This document shows, piece by piece, positions 1-9,186 of a stretch of DNA of 64,000 nt. The stretch comes from Bradyrhizobium jicamae (lineage in GTDB: Bacteria > Pseudomonadota > Alphaproteobacteria > Rhizobiales > Xanthobacteraceae), in contig NZ_JAFCJX010000039.1 in assembly GCF_018130695.1 (NCBI RefSeq), positions 16,610-80,609 on the forward strand, given 5' to 3'. Under the pieces are notes generated by a model. The model searched no databases, was not told where the DNA came from, and saw nothing but the letters and a program-made list of their open reading frames with translations. Each line of letters opens with the position of its first letter. Positions within the stretch are counted from its first letter, which is position 1. The translations under genes were made by a program, and so were the position numbers.

Positions 1-570
1 GGCGGCGAAGAACTGGAAGGTGCCGACGCGGATGTGGCTGGCGGCGACGCGGGTCAGCACGGCACCGGGCAGCACCGTTTCGCGCATCACCGGCTCGCCT
101 GAGGTGACCGCGGCGAGCGAGCGGGTGGTGGGGATGCCGAGCGCGAACATCGCCTCGCTGACGATGTATTCGCGCAAGACCGGACCGAGCGCGGCGCGGC
201 CGTCGCCGCGGCGGGAGAACGGGGTTGGGCCACTGCCCTTGAGCTGGATGTCGCGACGGACGCCGTCCTTGCCGACGACCTCGCCGAGCAGGATGGCGCG
301 GCCATCGCCCAACTGAGGAACAAAATGTCCGAACTGGTGGCCGGCATAGGCCATGGCGATCGGGTCGGCTCCATCGGGCACGCGTTTCCCGGCCAGGATC
401 TCGGCCCCCTCGGGGGTCGACAGCAGGTCCGGATCGAGGCCGAGCTGGACGGCGAGGGACCGGTTCAGCTTGATCAGCCGGGGGGCGGCCACCGGGGTCG
501 GCGCCACCCGGGCAAAGAAGTTGGCCGGAAGCGCCGAATAGGTGTTCTGGAACGGGAAATGGACGGTCAT
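1..570 (-). CDS. selO: SelO/YdiU protein adenylyltransferase, N-terminal part (cut by window edge)
   Basis: The frame reads from an ATG at 568-570 leftward with no stop before base 1, so only the first 190 residues of a protein usually near 490 are present. Conserved SelO stretches are visible: YAGHQFGHF (residues 75-83), QLGDGRA (86-92) and GSGPTPFSRRGDGRAALGP (112-130), the last being the pseudokinase nucleotide-binding region. SelO proteins transfer AMP to Ser, Thr or Tyr of target proteins and are linked to redox stress; that role is family knowledge. The gene is divergent from aspS with about 190 bp between them. The C-terminal metal-binding residues lie outside the window and cannot be checked. 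Confidence 0.93.
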   Translation of the reverse strand, partial: MTVHFPFQNTYSALPANFFARVAPTPVAAPRLIKLNRSLAVQLGLDPDLLSTPEGAEILAGKRVPDGADPIAMAYAGHQFGHFVPQLGDGRAILLGEVVGKDGVRRDIQLKGSGPTPFSRRGDGRAALGPVLREYIVSEAMFALGIPTTRSLAAVTSGEPVMRETVLPGAVLTRVAASHIRVGTFQFFAA

Positions 571-763
571 GTCAGAAAGATAGGCCGATGGGGCGAATAG
601 GCAAACGCTTCGCGCCAAAACGGCCGAAAATCTGCGGTTTCGGGGTGAAACCCGTCGTTCCCTTGGTTGCCGCCTCCGGTCTCGTCGGGTAAACCCTCGG
701 CAACTTCGGATAGGCCACTTTGGCCTGGTCTGATTCCCCACCGACATCAGTTTTGGAACGACT

Positions 764-2536
764 ATGCATCGCTACCGGTCACACACATGCGGCGCGCTCC
801 GAGAGAGCGATATCGACCAGACGGCCCGGCTGTCCGGCTGGGTCCACCGTGTCCGGGACCATGGCGGCGTGCTGTTCGTCGATTTGCGCGACCATTACGG
901 CATCACCCAGTGCGTGGCCGACCCGGACTCGCCGGCATTCGCCGAGGTCGAGAAGTTCCGCTCGGAGTGGGTGGTGCGGATCGACGGCAAGGTGCGCCGC
1001 CGCCCCGCGGGCACCGACAATCCGGAACTGCCGACCGGCATGGTCGAGGTCTACATCAAGGAGATCGAGGTGCTAGGCCCGGCGGCCGAGTTGCCGCTGC
1101 CGGTGTTCGGCGAGCAGGAGTATCCTGAGGACATCAGGCTCAAGTACCGTTTCCTCGACCTGCGTCGCGACAAGCTGCACCAGAACATCATGACCCGCGG
1201 CGCCATCGTCGACTCCATGCGCAAGCGGATGAAGGAGCAGGGCTTCTTCGAATTCCAGACCCCGATCCTGACCGCGTCGTCGCCGGAAGGCGCGCGCGAC
1301 TTCCTGGTGCCGTCGCGCATTCATCCCGGCAAGTTCTATGCGCTGCCGCAGGCGCCGCAACAGTACAAGCAGCTCTTGATGATGTCGGGCTTCGACCGCT
1401 ACTTCCAGATCGCGCCCTGCTTCCGCGACGAGGACCCGCGCGCCGACCGCCTGCCGGGCGAGTTCTACCAGCTCGACGTCGAGATGAGTTTTGTGACCCA
1501 AGACGACGTGTTCGCGGCCATGGAGCCCGTGATCACGGGCGTCTTTGAAGACTTTGCCAAGGGCAAGCCCGTCACGAAGAACTGGCCGCGCATTCCGTTC
1601 GCCGAGGCGATCCGCAAATACGGTTCCGACAAGCCCGACCTGCGCAACAAGATCGTGATCCAGGAGGTCTCCGAGCACTTCCGCGGCTCCGGCTTCAAGG
1701 TGTTCGCGCGGATGCTGGAAGACCCGAAGAACCAGGTCTGGGCGATCCCGGGCACGGGCGGCGGCTCGCGTGCCTTCTGCGACCGCATGAACTCGTGGGC
1801 GCAAGGCGAAGGCCAGCCCGGTCTCGGCTACATCATGTGGCGCGAGGCCGGCGAGGGCGCGGGTCCCTTGGCCAACAACATCGGGCCGGAACGGACCGCG
1901 GCGATCCGCACGCAACTCGGCCTCAAGGAGGGCGATGCCGCCTTCTTCGTCGCCGGCGATCCCGAGAAGTTCTGGAAATTCGCTGGTCTTGCGCGCACCA
2001 AGCTTGGCGAGGAGCTGAACCAGATCGACAAGGACCGGTTCGAACTCGCCTGGATCATCGATTTCCCGATGTACGAGTATGACGAGGAGAACAAGAAGGT
2101 CGACTTCTCGCACAACCCGTTCTCGATGCCGCAGGGCGGCCTCGATGCGCTGAAGGGCCAGGACCCGCTCACCATCAAGGCGTTCCAGTACGACATCGCC
2201 TGCAACGGCTACGAGATCGCCTCCGGTGGTATTCGCAACCACGTGCCGGAAGCGATGGTGAAGGCGTTCGAGATTGCTGGCTATGGCGAGCAGGAAGTGG
2301 TCGACCGCTTCGGCGGCATGTACCGTGCGTTCCAGTACGGTGCACCGCCGCATGGCGGCATGGCGGCCGGCGTCGACCGCATTGTCATGCTGCTCTGCGG
2401 CACGACGAATCTGCGCGAGATCTCGCTGTTCCCGATGAACCAGCAGGCCATGGACCTCTTGATGGGCGCGCCGTCGGAGGCCACGACCAAGCAGCTCCGC
2501 GAGCTGCACATCCGGACCAATTTGCCGAACAAGTGA
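764..2536 (+). CDS. aspS: Aspartate--tRNA ligase (AspRS), probably the non-discriminating Asp/Asn type
   Basis: The 590-residue protein has the full bacterial class IIb layout: an N-terminal OB-fold anticodon-binding domain (about 1-110), class II motif 2 FRDEDPRADR (220-229), the bacterial GAD-type insert in the middle, and motif 3 GVDRIVMLL (536-544). It charges tRNA-Asp with aspartate in the cytoplasm. Most alphaproteobacteria lack AsnRS and use a relaxed AspRS plus GatCAB to make Asn-tRNA-Asn; whether that holds here is inferred from taxonomy, not seen. Length and motifs are normal and the start ATG is the obvious one. It is divergent from selO and followed by a repeat hairpin. Confidence 0.98.
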   Translation: MHRYRSHTCGALRESDIDQTARLSGWVHRVRDHGGVLFVDLRDHYGITQCVADPDSPAFAEVEKFRSEWVVRIDGKVRRRPAGTDNPELPTGMVEVYIKEIEVLGPAAELPLPVFGEQEYPEDIRLKYRFLDLRRDKLHQNIMTRGAIVDSMRKRMKEQGFFEFQTPILTASSPEGARDFLVPSRIHPGKFYALPQAPQQYKQLLMMSGFDRYFQIAPCFRDEDPRADRLPGEFYQLDVEMSFVTQDDVFAAMEPVITGVFEDFAKGKPVTKNWPRIPFAEAIRKYGSDKPDLRNKIVIQEVSEHFRGSGFKVFARMLEDPKNQVWAIPGTGGGSRAFCDRMNSWAQGEGQPGLGYIMWREAGEGAGPLANNIGPERTAAIRTQLGLKEGDAAFFVAGDPEKFWKFAGLARTKLGEELNQIDKDRFELAWIIDFPMYEYDEENKKVDFSHNPFSMPQGGLDALKGQDPLTIKAFQYDIACNGYEIASGGIRNHVPEAMVKAFEIAGYGEQEVVDRFGGMYRAFQYGAPPHGGMAAGVDRIVMLLCGTTNLREISLFPMNQQAMDLLMGAPSEATTKQLRELHIRTNLPNK

Positions 2537-2544
2537 TCGTCTTC

Positions 2545-2610
2545 GCCTCTCCCCGCCCGCGGGGATAGGCCGGATTGCATCTTTAGATGCGATCCGGGTG
2601 AGGGGACCCT
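2545..2610. repeat. Dispersed intergenic palindromic repeat
   Basis: This stretch after aspS contains two inverted repeats: CCCCGCCCGCGGGG and an arm pair GGATTGCATCT / AGATGCGATCC around a two-base loop, followed by GGGTGAGGGGA. Elements of this build recur between genes in Bradyrhizobium and Rhodopseudomonas (from memory). It may also serve as the transcription end for aspS, although it has no T-run. Confidence 0.6.
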
Positions 2611-2629
2611 CCGCGAGTCCAACTCTCAG

Positions 2630-4612
2630 TCAAAGTCCGGTCGAAGCTTCGATCCGGAATTGCGCGAGCGCCTGCTCCGGGTCGCTCTTGAACAGCTGTA
2701 CGAGCTGAAGCGCCGGTACCTTGGCGCGTGGCGTCAGCTTGAGGGCCAGCGTCTGCCCGGGAGTTTCGACGAAGCGGACCAATGCCTGCACAACGGCTGC
2801 TGTATCGGGATTGCTTGCCGCAATCTGCTCGCCGTTGCTCTTGATGGCTTCGATGATCGCACGGCGCGCGGTGTCACGGTCGACGTTCTGGCCGCGGGCA
2901 AATTGCGCCACCGCGAGATCGACGCCGCCGGCATCACGCAAGGTGAGCTCGATCGTGCCGGCCTCGACTTGCGCGCCCATGGTCGCAGCTTGGGCGACAT
3001 TGGCCGAAAACACCCCGCGCGGCACGTTGGCGAGCGAAATGCGGGCGGACGCCTGCAGCACATTGCCGATATCGATGGTCGCGGGTGCGACCACGAAGGC
3101 GCCGGATTGTTCGGTCCAGCCGGCGCCGAGATCGACATTCAGCGCAAGCTTGTCGATCCCCGCCGCGATCAGCGGCCGCTGCGCCGACTGAGCAGCGTCG
3201 GTGGGCATGACCACTTTCGCGATGAAATGCGCCTGGCTCGGAATCGATCCGACGAACTGGCCCCAACTCAGGCTCAACGTGTCGACGTTGAAAGGCTTGT
3301 TGGTGTCGTTGTAGGGCGCGGCGAGGCCCTTGACCTCGGCGCCCTCGATCACGCGGAGCAGGGCGACCGCCTGCTCGGGCGGCGGCCGCTGCAGCGGATC
3401 GGAATAAAGGGCTACGAGGCGCATGAAGTTCGGCGCATTGAGCGCCTTCAGCGTGAAACGGTCGAGCTTGATCGCGCCCTTCGGAGAGCGGCCGTCGACG
3501 CCTTCGATGACAAAGTCGCCCTGGCCGTTGTCCAGGCTGTAGCGCAGCGCCGACATCTTGAACGGACCTTCCGGCAGCTCCACAGAGGTGCCGCGCATTT
3601 CCGCATTGACCATCCGGATGCCGTCATAGATGTCGGCGACCTTCCCGACCAAAGCGCGCACCTGCGCCGGCGTCGGAGGCCGACCGCCGGGCTGCGGCAT
3701 CAGTGCCGTGAGCGTGCCGATCTGCAGTTTCGAGGGACGAATCCCGATCTCATCAGCGGAGATCTTCTCGATGCGCATGCGCATGCCGAGATCGGACGTG
3801 ACCAGATAGGGCCCGGCCGACACTTTTCCGTAAGTCCGGTGATAAGTGTCGTCGCCGGCCTTCTGCGGATCCAGGACAGCGGCGAGGGTTGAGAGGTCGA
3901 TGTCCTCTGCGGAGAGATTGGCGAGGTCGCCCGTGAGCTTGTCTGCCTTGCCCGCGGCCGCCTGCATGCGCATCGTGTAGAGCGCGTGGCCGGCCGTCAT
4001 GCTGGCGATCTTGCCGTTCTTGACGTCGCGCATGGCGAGGTCGGAATAGGTGAACTCGCCGCCGCCCGGCGTTCCCGACCCCGTATTGAACGTGGCGGCA
4101 ATGCTCGGAATCGTGACCGAGCTGAACGACATCTTCGCGAACTGTTCGAAGCCGTAACGGTAGATGTCGATCGCCGACATCTGGGTTGGCACGGTCTGGC
4201 CGGCGGGCCCGGAATAGTCCTTGATCGCGATCTTCGGCGCCTTGTAGTTGATCTTCAGGGCGGCCTGACCGGCGATCGCATAGTCGAGCTCGACGTCGGT
4301 GGCCTCGATGCTGTCGGCGGAGAAGCGTGTCGTGTCGGGCTGGCTGACGCCGCTCGCCATGAGATTGGCCGCCTTCAGGATCAGCGGCGGCTCTGTCGCC
4401 AGCTCCATGGCAATGTCAGGGATGACGACGGTGCGCCTGGACAGATCGAACGAAACGGGGCCGTGGCTTGCCTTGCCGCCCCGGCTGCGGACCTGCTCGA
4501 AGGCGGCCTCGACCTCGGCCTTGACCCGCTGCTGCACATAGAGGTTGAAGCCGAAAAAGCCGCCGACCGCGACGATGGCCACCGCGACCAGGGCGAGCAG
4601 GATTTTCTTCAT
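2630..4612 (-). CDS. Membrane-anchored hypothetical protein (660 aa)
   Basis: The protein begins with a short basic start (MKK) and a hydrophobic segment at residues 4-25 that lacks a convincing cleavage site, so it is probably anchored in the inner membrane with a large periplasmic part. The rest is a long mixed region of repeated beta-like stretches (for example TRFSADSIEATDVELDY and similar blocks), reminiscent of AsmA/DUF945-type proteins that act at the envelope, but I cannot assign it firmly. It is convergent with aspS and divergent from the malic enzyme gene. No catalytic motif is recognisable. Confidence 0.8.
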   Translation of the reverse strand: MKKILLALVAVAIVAVGGFFGFNLYVQQRVKAEVEAAFEQVRSRGGKASHGPVSFDLSRRTVVIPDIAMELATEPPLILKAANLMASGVSQPDTTRFSADSIEATDVELDYAIAGQAALKINYKAPKIAIKDYSGPAGQTVPTQMSAIDIYRYGFEQFAKMSFSSVTIPSIAATFNTGSGTPGGGEFTYSDLAMRDVKNGKIASMTAGHALYTMRMQAAAGKADKLTGDLANLSAEDIDLSTLAAVLDPQKAGDDTYHRTYGKVSAGPYLVTSDLGMRMRIEKISADEIGIRPSKLQIGTLTALMPQPGGRPPTPAQVRALVGKVADIYDGIRMVNAEMRGTSVELPEGPFKMSALRYSLDNGQGDFVIEGVDGRSPKGAIKLDRFTLKALNAPNFMRLVALYSDPLQRPPPEQAVALLRVIEGAEVKGLAAPYNDTNKPFNVDTLSLSWGQFVGSIPSQAHFIAKVVMPTDAAQSAQRPLIAAGIDKLALNVDLGAGWTEQSGAFVVAPATIDIGNVLQASARISLANVPRGVFSANVAQAATMGAQVEAGTIELTLRDAGGVDLAVAQFARGQNVDRDTARRAIIEAIKSNGEQIAASNPDTAAVVQALVRFVETPGQTLALKLTPRAKVPALQLVQLFKSDPEQALAQFRIEASTGL

Positions 4613-4843
4613 TCGGTCAGCTCCGGATCATGCAGAGAATAAAATTGCTTTTTCCCGGCCGGACGATCGGGGAAAGGGTGGGCTTTGATGAATGGCTTGC
4701 CGTGGCTTGTTGAAGGGAGTGTTATCGGATGTTGCATCCAAGTGGTTGGGCGTGCTTCACATCCGGCTCGATTTGCCGGAATACTGACCTCTCTTGGACT
4801 AGCATAGAACAAGACTTCAGGGTCGGAAACGTGGGGAGCCCGC

Positions 4844-7153
4844 ATGTCGTCATCGTCTGAAGAACTGCATAACGCGGCGCTTGCCTATCATCGCCTGCCG
4901 CGGCCGGGTAAGCTCGAGATCCAGGCCATCAAGCCGCTCGCCAACCAGCGCGACCTGGCGCTGGCCTATTCGCCCGGCGTCGCCGCCGCCTGCACTGAAA
5001 TTGCCAAGAATCCGGGGGATGCCGCGCTGTATACCGCCCGCGCCAATCTGGTCGCGGTGGTCTCGAACGGCACCGCCGTGCTCGGCCTCGGCAATATCGG
5101 CCCGCTGGCGTCCAAGCCGGTGATGGAAGGCAAGGCGGTGCTGTTCAAGAAATTCGCCGGCATCGACGTGTTCGACATCGAGATCAAGGCCGACACGATC
5201 GACCGCGTGGTCTCGACCGTGGAGGCGCTGGAGCCGACCTTCGGCGGCATCAACCTGGAAGACATCCGCGGCCCCGAATGCTTCGAGATCGAGGCGCAGC
5301 TCAAGGAGCGCATGAAGATCCCGGTGTTCCACGACGACCAGCATGGCACCGCCATCATCGTCGCCGCCGCGATCGTCAACGGGCTGCTGCTGAACGGCAA
5401 GAAGCTCTCCGATGTGAAGATCGTTACGTCGGGTGCCGGTGCGGCGGCGATCGCGACCCTCAATCTGCTGGTCTCGATGGGCGCGCAGCGCAAGAACATC
5501 TGGGTCTGCGATATCGACGGTGTGGTCTATGAGGGCCGCAACACCACGATGGACCGCTGGAAGGCGGTCTACACCCAGAAGACCGACGCGCGCGTGCTGG
5601 CTGACGTGATTCCCGGCGCGGATATCTTCATCGGCCTGTCGGCACCCGGCGTGCTGAAGCCCGAGATGGTCAAGCAGATGGCCGACAAGCCGCTGGTGAT
5701 GGCGCTGGCCAATCCGGTGCCGGAGATCATGCCGGAGGAGGCGCGCCAGGCGCGGCCGGACGCGATGATCTGCACGGGGCGCTCGGACTTCCCGAACCAG
5801 GTCAACAACGTGCTCTGCTTCCCCTTCATCTTCCGCGGCGCGCTCGATGTCGGCGCCACCGCGATCAATGAGGAGATGAAGCACGCCGCGGTCGAGGCGA
5901 TCGCGCAACTGGCGCGCGATCCGCCGTCGGATGCGGTGGCCCACGGCTTCGAGACCGGCGAGACGCAAGGCTTCGGCCCGGGCTCGCTGATCCCGAGCCC
6001 GTTCGATCCACGGCTGATCCTGCGCATCGCGCCGGCAGTGGCGAAGGCCGCGATGGAATCGGGCGTCGCGACGCGGCCGATCAAGGATTTCGGCGAGTAT
6101 TGCGCCGGGCTGCAACGCTTCGCGTTCCGCTCCGGCCTCACCATGAAGCCGGTGTTCGCCAAGGCCAAGGCCCAGCCGGTCCGCGTGATCTACGCCGAGG
6201 GCGAGGACGAGCGCGTGCTGCGCGCGACGCAAGTCGTGCTGGAGGAGAAGCTGGCGCGGCCGATCCTGGTCGGCCGTCCGTCGGTGGTCGAGACCCGGCT
6301 GAAGCGCTTCGGCCTGTCGATCAAGGCCGGGCGCGACTTCGACCTCGTCAATCCCGAGGACGATCCGCGCTATCGCTCCTATGTGCAGTCCTATATCGAC
6401 GTCGCCGGCCGGCGCGGCGTGACGCCGGAAGCGGCGCGCACCGTGGTCCGCACCAACAACACCGTGATCGCAGCGCTCGCCGTGCATCGCGGCGAGGCCG
6501 ACGCCATGCTGTGCGGCGTCGAGGGCCGCTACATGAGCCATCTGCGCCATGTCCGCGAGATCATCGGCTTCCAGCCGGGGGTGAGCGAGTATGCGGCGCT
6601 GGCGCTGCTGATCACCAGCAAGGGCGCCTATTTCATCGCCGACACCCAGGTGCGCCCGAATCCGAGTGCCGAGGAACTGGCGGAGGTGGCCTCGCTTGCG
6701 GCGCTCCACGCCCAGCGCTTCACCTTCAAGCCGCGGATCGCCTTCGTGTCACACTCCGATTTCGGCAGCTACGACACCGACTCCTCGCGCAAGATGCGCC
6801 GCGCGACGCAGCTTCTGAAGGAGCGGCATCCGGAGATCGAGGCCGACGGCGAGATGCAGGCCGACACCGCGTTGTCCTCGGCAGCGCGGCGCCTGGTGCT
6901 GCCGCAATCGTCGCTGGAAGGCGAGGCCAACATCCTGATCATGCCGACGCTGGATGCCGCCAACATCGCTTACCAGACCATCAAGTCGCTGGCGGATGCG
7001 CTGCCGGTCGGACCGATCCTGATCGGCCCGGCGCGTCCGGCGCACATCCTCACGCCCGGGGTCACCGCGCGTGGTGTGCTCAACATGACGGCGGTTGCCG
7101 CGGTCGAAGCGCAGGAACGCGCAGGACGGGCGCAGCCGACATTGTTCGCTTAA
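4844..7153 (+). CDS. maeB: Malic enzyme with C-terminal phosphotransacetylase-like domain
   Basis: The 769-residue protein is a two-part malic enzyme typical of proteobacteria. Residues about 1-430 are the malic enzyme, with LAYSPGVAAAC, the acidic metal site around VFHDDQHGTA, and a Rossmann segment TSGAGAAAIATLNLL. Residues about 445-769 are a phosphate acetyltransferase-like domain that in this family is regulatory and usually inactive. It decarboxylates malate to pyruvate with NAD(P)+; in rhizobia such enzymes (Dme, Tme) supply pyruvate and acetyl-CoA when cells grow on dicarboxylates. The sequence alone does not settle NAD versus NADP use. It stands as a single gene after a 230-bp upstream region. 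Confidence 0.95.
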   Translation: MSSSSEELHNAALAYHRLPRPGKLEIQAIKPLANQRDLALAYSPGVAAACTEIAKNPGDAALYTARANLVAVVSNGTAVLGLGNIGPLASKPVMEGKAVLFKKFAGIDVFDIEIKADTIDRVVSTVEALEPTFGGINLEDIRGPECFEIEAQLKERMKIPVFHDDQHGTAIIVAAAIVNGLLLNGKKLSDVKIVTSGAGAAAIATLNLLVSMGAQRKNIWVCDIDGVVYEGRNTTMDRWKAVYTQKTDARVLADVIPGADIFIGLSAPGVLKPEMVKQMADKPLVMALANPVPEIMPEEARQARPDAMICTGRSDFPNQVNNVLCFPFIFRGALDVGATAINEEMKHAAVEAIAQLARDPPSDAVAHGFETGETQGFGPGSLIPSPFDPRLILRIAPAVAKAAMESGVATRPIKDFGEYCAGLQRFAFRSGLTMKPVFAKAKAQPVRVIYAEGEDERVLRATQVVLEEKLARPILVGRPSVVETRLKRFGLSIKAGRDFDLVNPEDDPRYRSYVQSYIDVAGRRGVTPEAARTVVRTNNTVIAALAVHRGEADAMLCGVEGRYMSHLRHVREIIGFQPGVSEYAALALLITSKGAYFIADTQVRPNPSAEELAEVASLAALHAQRFTFKPRIAFVSHSDFGSYDTDSSRKMRRATQLLKERHPEIEADGEMQADTALSSAARRLVLPQSSLEGEANILIMPTLDAANIAYQTIKSLADALPVGPILIGPARPAHILTPGVTARGVLNMTAVAAVEAQERAGRAQPTLFA

Positions 7154-7266
7154 GTCGGCCGCGGTTCCCCGGCAAGATGGATTCGATTTGATCGGCGGGA
7201 GCGGAACGACCATAATCGTTCTCGCTCCCGTCGTTGCTTTTCCCGCCATCCCATGAGGCCGTCCCC

Positions 7267-7719
7267 ATGCCAGCGTTCGTGACTTTCGGGCGAGTTCTGT
7301 TCGCCGTGCTGTTCATCTATTCGGGGGCGACCAAGCTGCTCGGAATTCCCGGCACCGCAAGCATGATCGAGGCCAAGGTGACGATCCCCGCTCTGGTGGC
7401 ACCGTATACCGAGCAACTGCAGACCATGGCGGGGATGCCGTTCTTCCAGATCCTCACGATCGCCGTCGGCGTATTCGAGATCCTCGCGGGGCTGATGATC
7501 GCGCTGAACTTCCTCGCCCGCTTCTTTGCGATTCTCTTGATCATCTTCGTCTGCGTGGCAACCTTCTACTTCCACGATTTCTGGAATCAGGCCGCCCCCG
7601 ACAATCAGGCGAACCTGATCGCTGCGCTGAAGAACCTGTCGATCATCGGCGCGCTCTTCATCATCGCCGGCTACGGCCGCGGCCCGCGCAATGCCGAGCC
7701 GGCGTATGGGGATGTGTAG
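7267..7719 (+). CDS. DoxX family membrane protein
   Basis: The protein has 150 residues and four hydrophobic segments, starting with FGRVLFAVLFIYSGATKLLG, the signature opening of the DoxX family. The ATG at 7267 is preceded by GAGG at 7255-7258, which favours it over the upstream in-frame start at 7234. DoxX-like proteins are small inner-membrane proteins; some act with thiol or redox partners, but no specific role can be read here. It is downstream of the malic enzyme gene with a 113-bp gap and is followed by an intergenic repeat. Confidence 0.87.
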   Translation: MPAFVTFGRVLFAVLFIYSGATKLLGIPGTASMIEAKVTIPALVAPYTEQLQTMAGMPFFQILTIAVGVFEILAGLMIALNFLARFFAILLIIFVCVATFYFHDFWNQAAPDNQANLIAALKNLSIIGALFIIAGYGRGPRNAEPAYGDV

Positions 7720-7745
7720 CCTGATCGCGTCATAGACGGTTTTTG

Positions 7746-7866
7746 CTCCTCATCCTGAGGAGCTTGCGAAGCAAGCGTCTCGAAGGACGAGGCCACCCGT
7801 CGGGCCTCGTGGTTCGCCTGGCGACGCGCAGCATCCTTCAGAGGCGGTGCTGAACACGCCTCAGCA
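7746..7866. repeat. Dispersed Bradyrhizobium-type intergenic repeat
   Basis: The stretch starts with the palindrome CTCCTCATCCTGAGGAG, continues with TGCGAAGCAAGCGTCTCGAA, and ends with a pair of related arms (CTTCAGAGGCGGTGCTGA / TCAGCACC). This block is familiar as a high-copy intergenic repeat in Bradyrhizobium and Rhodopseudomonas (from memory). It lies between convergent genes and contains no reading frame of note. Confidence 0.65.
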
Positions 7867-7868
7867 CC

Positions 7869-8228
7869 TCATTCTTCAGGCTCCACACCCAAGTGCCGGC
7901 TTGGCTCCATGCGCTCGTGGAGAGCTCTTACGATCTCGACGAGGCCTGGCCGAACGACACGGTAAAAGAGAACGTGCACAGGCCTTCTCACCCTGATCTT
8001 GCTGCTGCCGATACCCGCATGTCGAAGATGAAAACTCCGAACCGCCCCTGACAAGTCGGCGCGAGCACGTGTCGCGGCACCGTTCGGTTCAGCCGCGACT
8101 TTGCGCATCGCTGCCGCCAGGACAGCCGCATAACGGCGTCTGCCTTCAGGCCCCCACCGTTCAGCGCTGACGACGAGAATTTGGGCAAGATCGTCTTGCG
8201 CCAAGGCTGAAAGGCGGAAGCGCGCCAT
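7869..8228 (-). CDS. parE: ParE-type toxin of a type II toxin-antitoxin pair
   Basis: The 119-residue protein matches the RelE/ParE fold: an N-terminal SALAQDDLAQILVVSAERWG helix pair, the internal RSFHLRHAGI segment and a C-terminal HVLFYRVVRPGLVEIVRALHERM strand-helix ending that is typical of ParE. ParE proteins poison DNA gyrase; other family members are ribosome-dependent RNases, so the exact target is not fixed by sequence. It follows its antitoxin with only 4 bases between the stop and this start, on the same strand. Confidence 0.88.
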   Translation of the reverse strand: MARFRLSALAQDDLAQILVVSAERWGPEGRRRYAAVLAAAMRKVAAEPNGAATRARADLSGAVRSFHLRHAGIGSSKIRVRRPVHVLFYRVVRPGLVEIVRALHERMEPSRHLGVEPEE

Positions 8229-8232
8229 CCAA

Positions 8233-8508
8233 TCAGCGGGTATCGGAGGGAGTCGTCAATCTATCGAGATAGTTGTCAAGTTCGGCATCGTCCACTTCGA
8301 CGAAGTCTCCGCGATCAAGTGCATCGACACCGGCCTTGATCTGGGCGCGCAAAACCTTCAGTTTCAACGCGTCCTCCCGGCGACGTTGCTGCAGGGCGCG
8401 GAGTGCGTCGCGCACCGTTTCGCTAGCATTCTGGTACTCGCCGGTTCTCACAACCTTTTCGACGAACGCGTCCTGCTCGTCGGTGAGGCTGATATTGCGC
8501 GTGGGCAT
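8233..8508 (-). CDS. parD: ParD-type antitoxin
   Basis: The ATG at 8506-8508 opens MPTRNISLTDEQDAFVEKVV, the standard ParD/CopG ribbon-helix-helix start; an in-frame ATG 54 bases upstream is less likely because this one has a GGAG-containing leader. The 91-residue protein has the RHH DNA-binding part at about 1-45 and an acidic C-terminal tail (VEVDDAELDNYLDRL) that would bind the toxin. ParD proteins repress their own operon. The gene comes first in the parD-parE operon. Confidence 0.9.
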   Translation of the reverse strand: MPTRNISLTDEQDAFVEKVVRTGEYQNASETVRDALRALQQRRREDALKLKVLRAQIKAGVDALDRGDFVEVDDAELDNYLDRLTTPSDTR

Positions 8509-8608
8509 GTCTCTCTGCTCCGTATTCTGGGGCAGCATAACAGATATGGCAAAGTTTGCCAATCGTCGCGGTGGTGCGCCGCCTCGCTATGCGATTGGTA
8601 GATGAGGC

Positions 8609-9160
8609 TTATGCCACCCGCCGCCACGGCGTGACGCTGACGTCATGCTCGGCGTCGATCAGCTGCGGCTCGCCCGCGCGCAAGCCGTGCGACGCCAGAA
8701 TTTCCCGCGGTGAGCGGGCAGGGACACCTGGAAAACACGGTTCGCCATCGGGCAGGTGGACGCGCGATGCGACCGAGAGCCAGAACACGTCGTAGCGGTC
8801 CATGAACATGTCGAAGACCCGGGGGCCGCCGATGATCGCGACGGTGCCGGAGGCGACACCGGCCTCGCGCGCCGCCACGTCGAACGGGCAGCCTGCGGGA
8901 TTCCACAGCAGCGCCTTCGGATTGGATGGATCTGGCGCTGACGTCGCAACCTTGGTCGTCAGGATGACGCGCCGACGCCTGGGCGCGTTCGGCTGCTCTT
9001 CCTGCGAAGGGCGGCCGTGCACGATGAGATCGACACGGTCGAGGGCTGCGGTGAAGAAGCGCTTGTCGCCCTCGATCTTCAGCTCGCGTGGCATGACGTT
9101 GCGCTCGTTGGCCAATCGGCCATCGGCGGAAACGATGACAAAGCCCTCGAAACGCAGCAC
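8609..9160 (-). CDS. Dihydrofolate reductase-like / RibD C-terminal domain protein
   Basis: The 183-residue protein carries RFEGFVIVSADGRLAN near its start and ASGTVAIIGGPRVFDMFMDRYD in the second half, the two nucleotide-binding blocks of the DHFR/RibD-C fold. It is probably an NADPH-dependent reductase of unknown substrate. No ATG is available in the right place; a GTG at 9158-9160 is the best start and leaves a 26-bp gap from the stop of the deacetylase gene upstream on the same strand, so the two are probably co-transcribed. The frame is open further upstream into the deacetylase, but that part is only its shadow. Confidence 0.75.
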   Translation of the reverse strand: MLRFEGFVIVSADGRLANERNVMPRELKIEGDKRFFTAALDRVDLIVHGRPSQEEQPNAPRRRRVILTTKVATSAPDPSNPKALLWNPAGCPFDVAAREAGVASGTVAIIGGPRVFDMFMDRYDVFWLSVASRVHLPDGEPCFPGVPARSPREILASHGLRAGEPQLIDAEHDVSVTPWRRVA

Positions 9161-9186
9161 CGGCGCGGTCTCGTCGTGGACGACGT

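Noticed and set aside
1073..2509. 478-codon open frame antisense to aspS
   Set aside because: The plus strand codes for a full AspRS; the minus frame is the high-GC antisense shadow with Arg/Ala/His-rich composition.
4850..6709. 619-codon open frame antisense to maeB
   Set aside because: Shadow of the malic enzyme; very high Arg/His/Asp and no family features.
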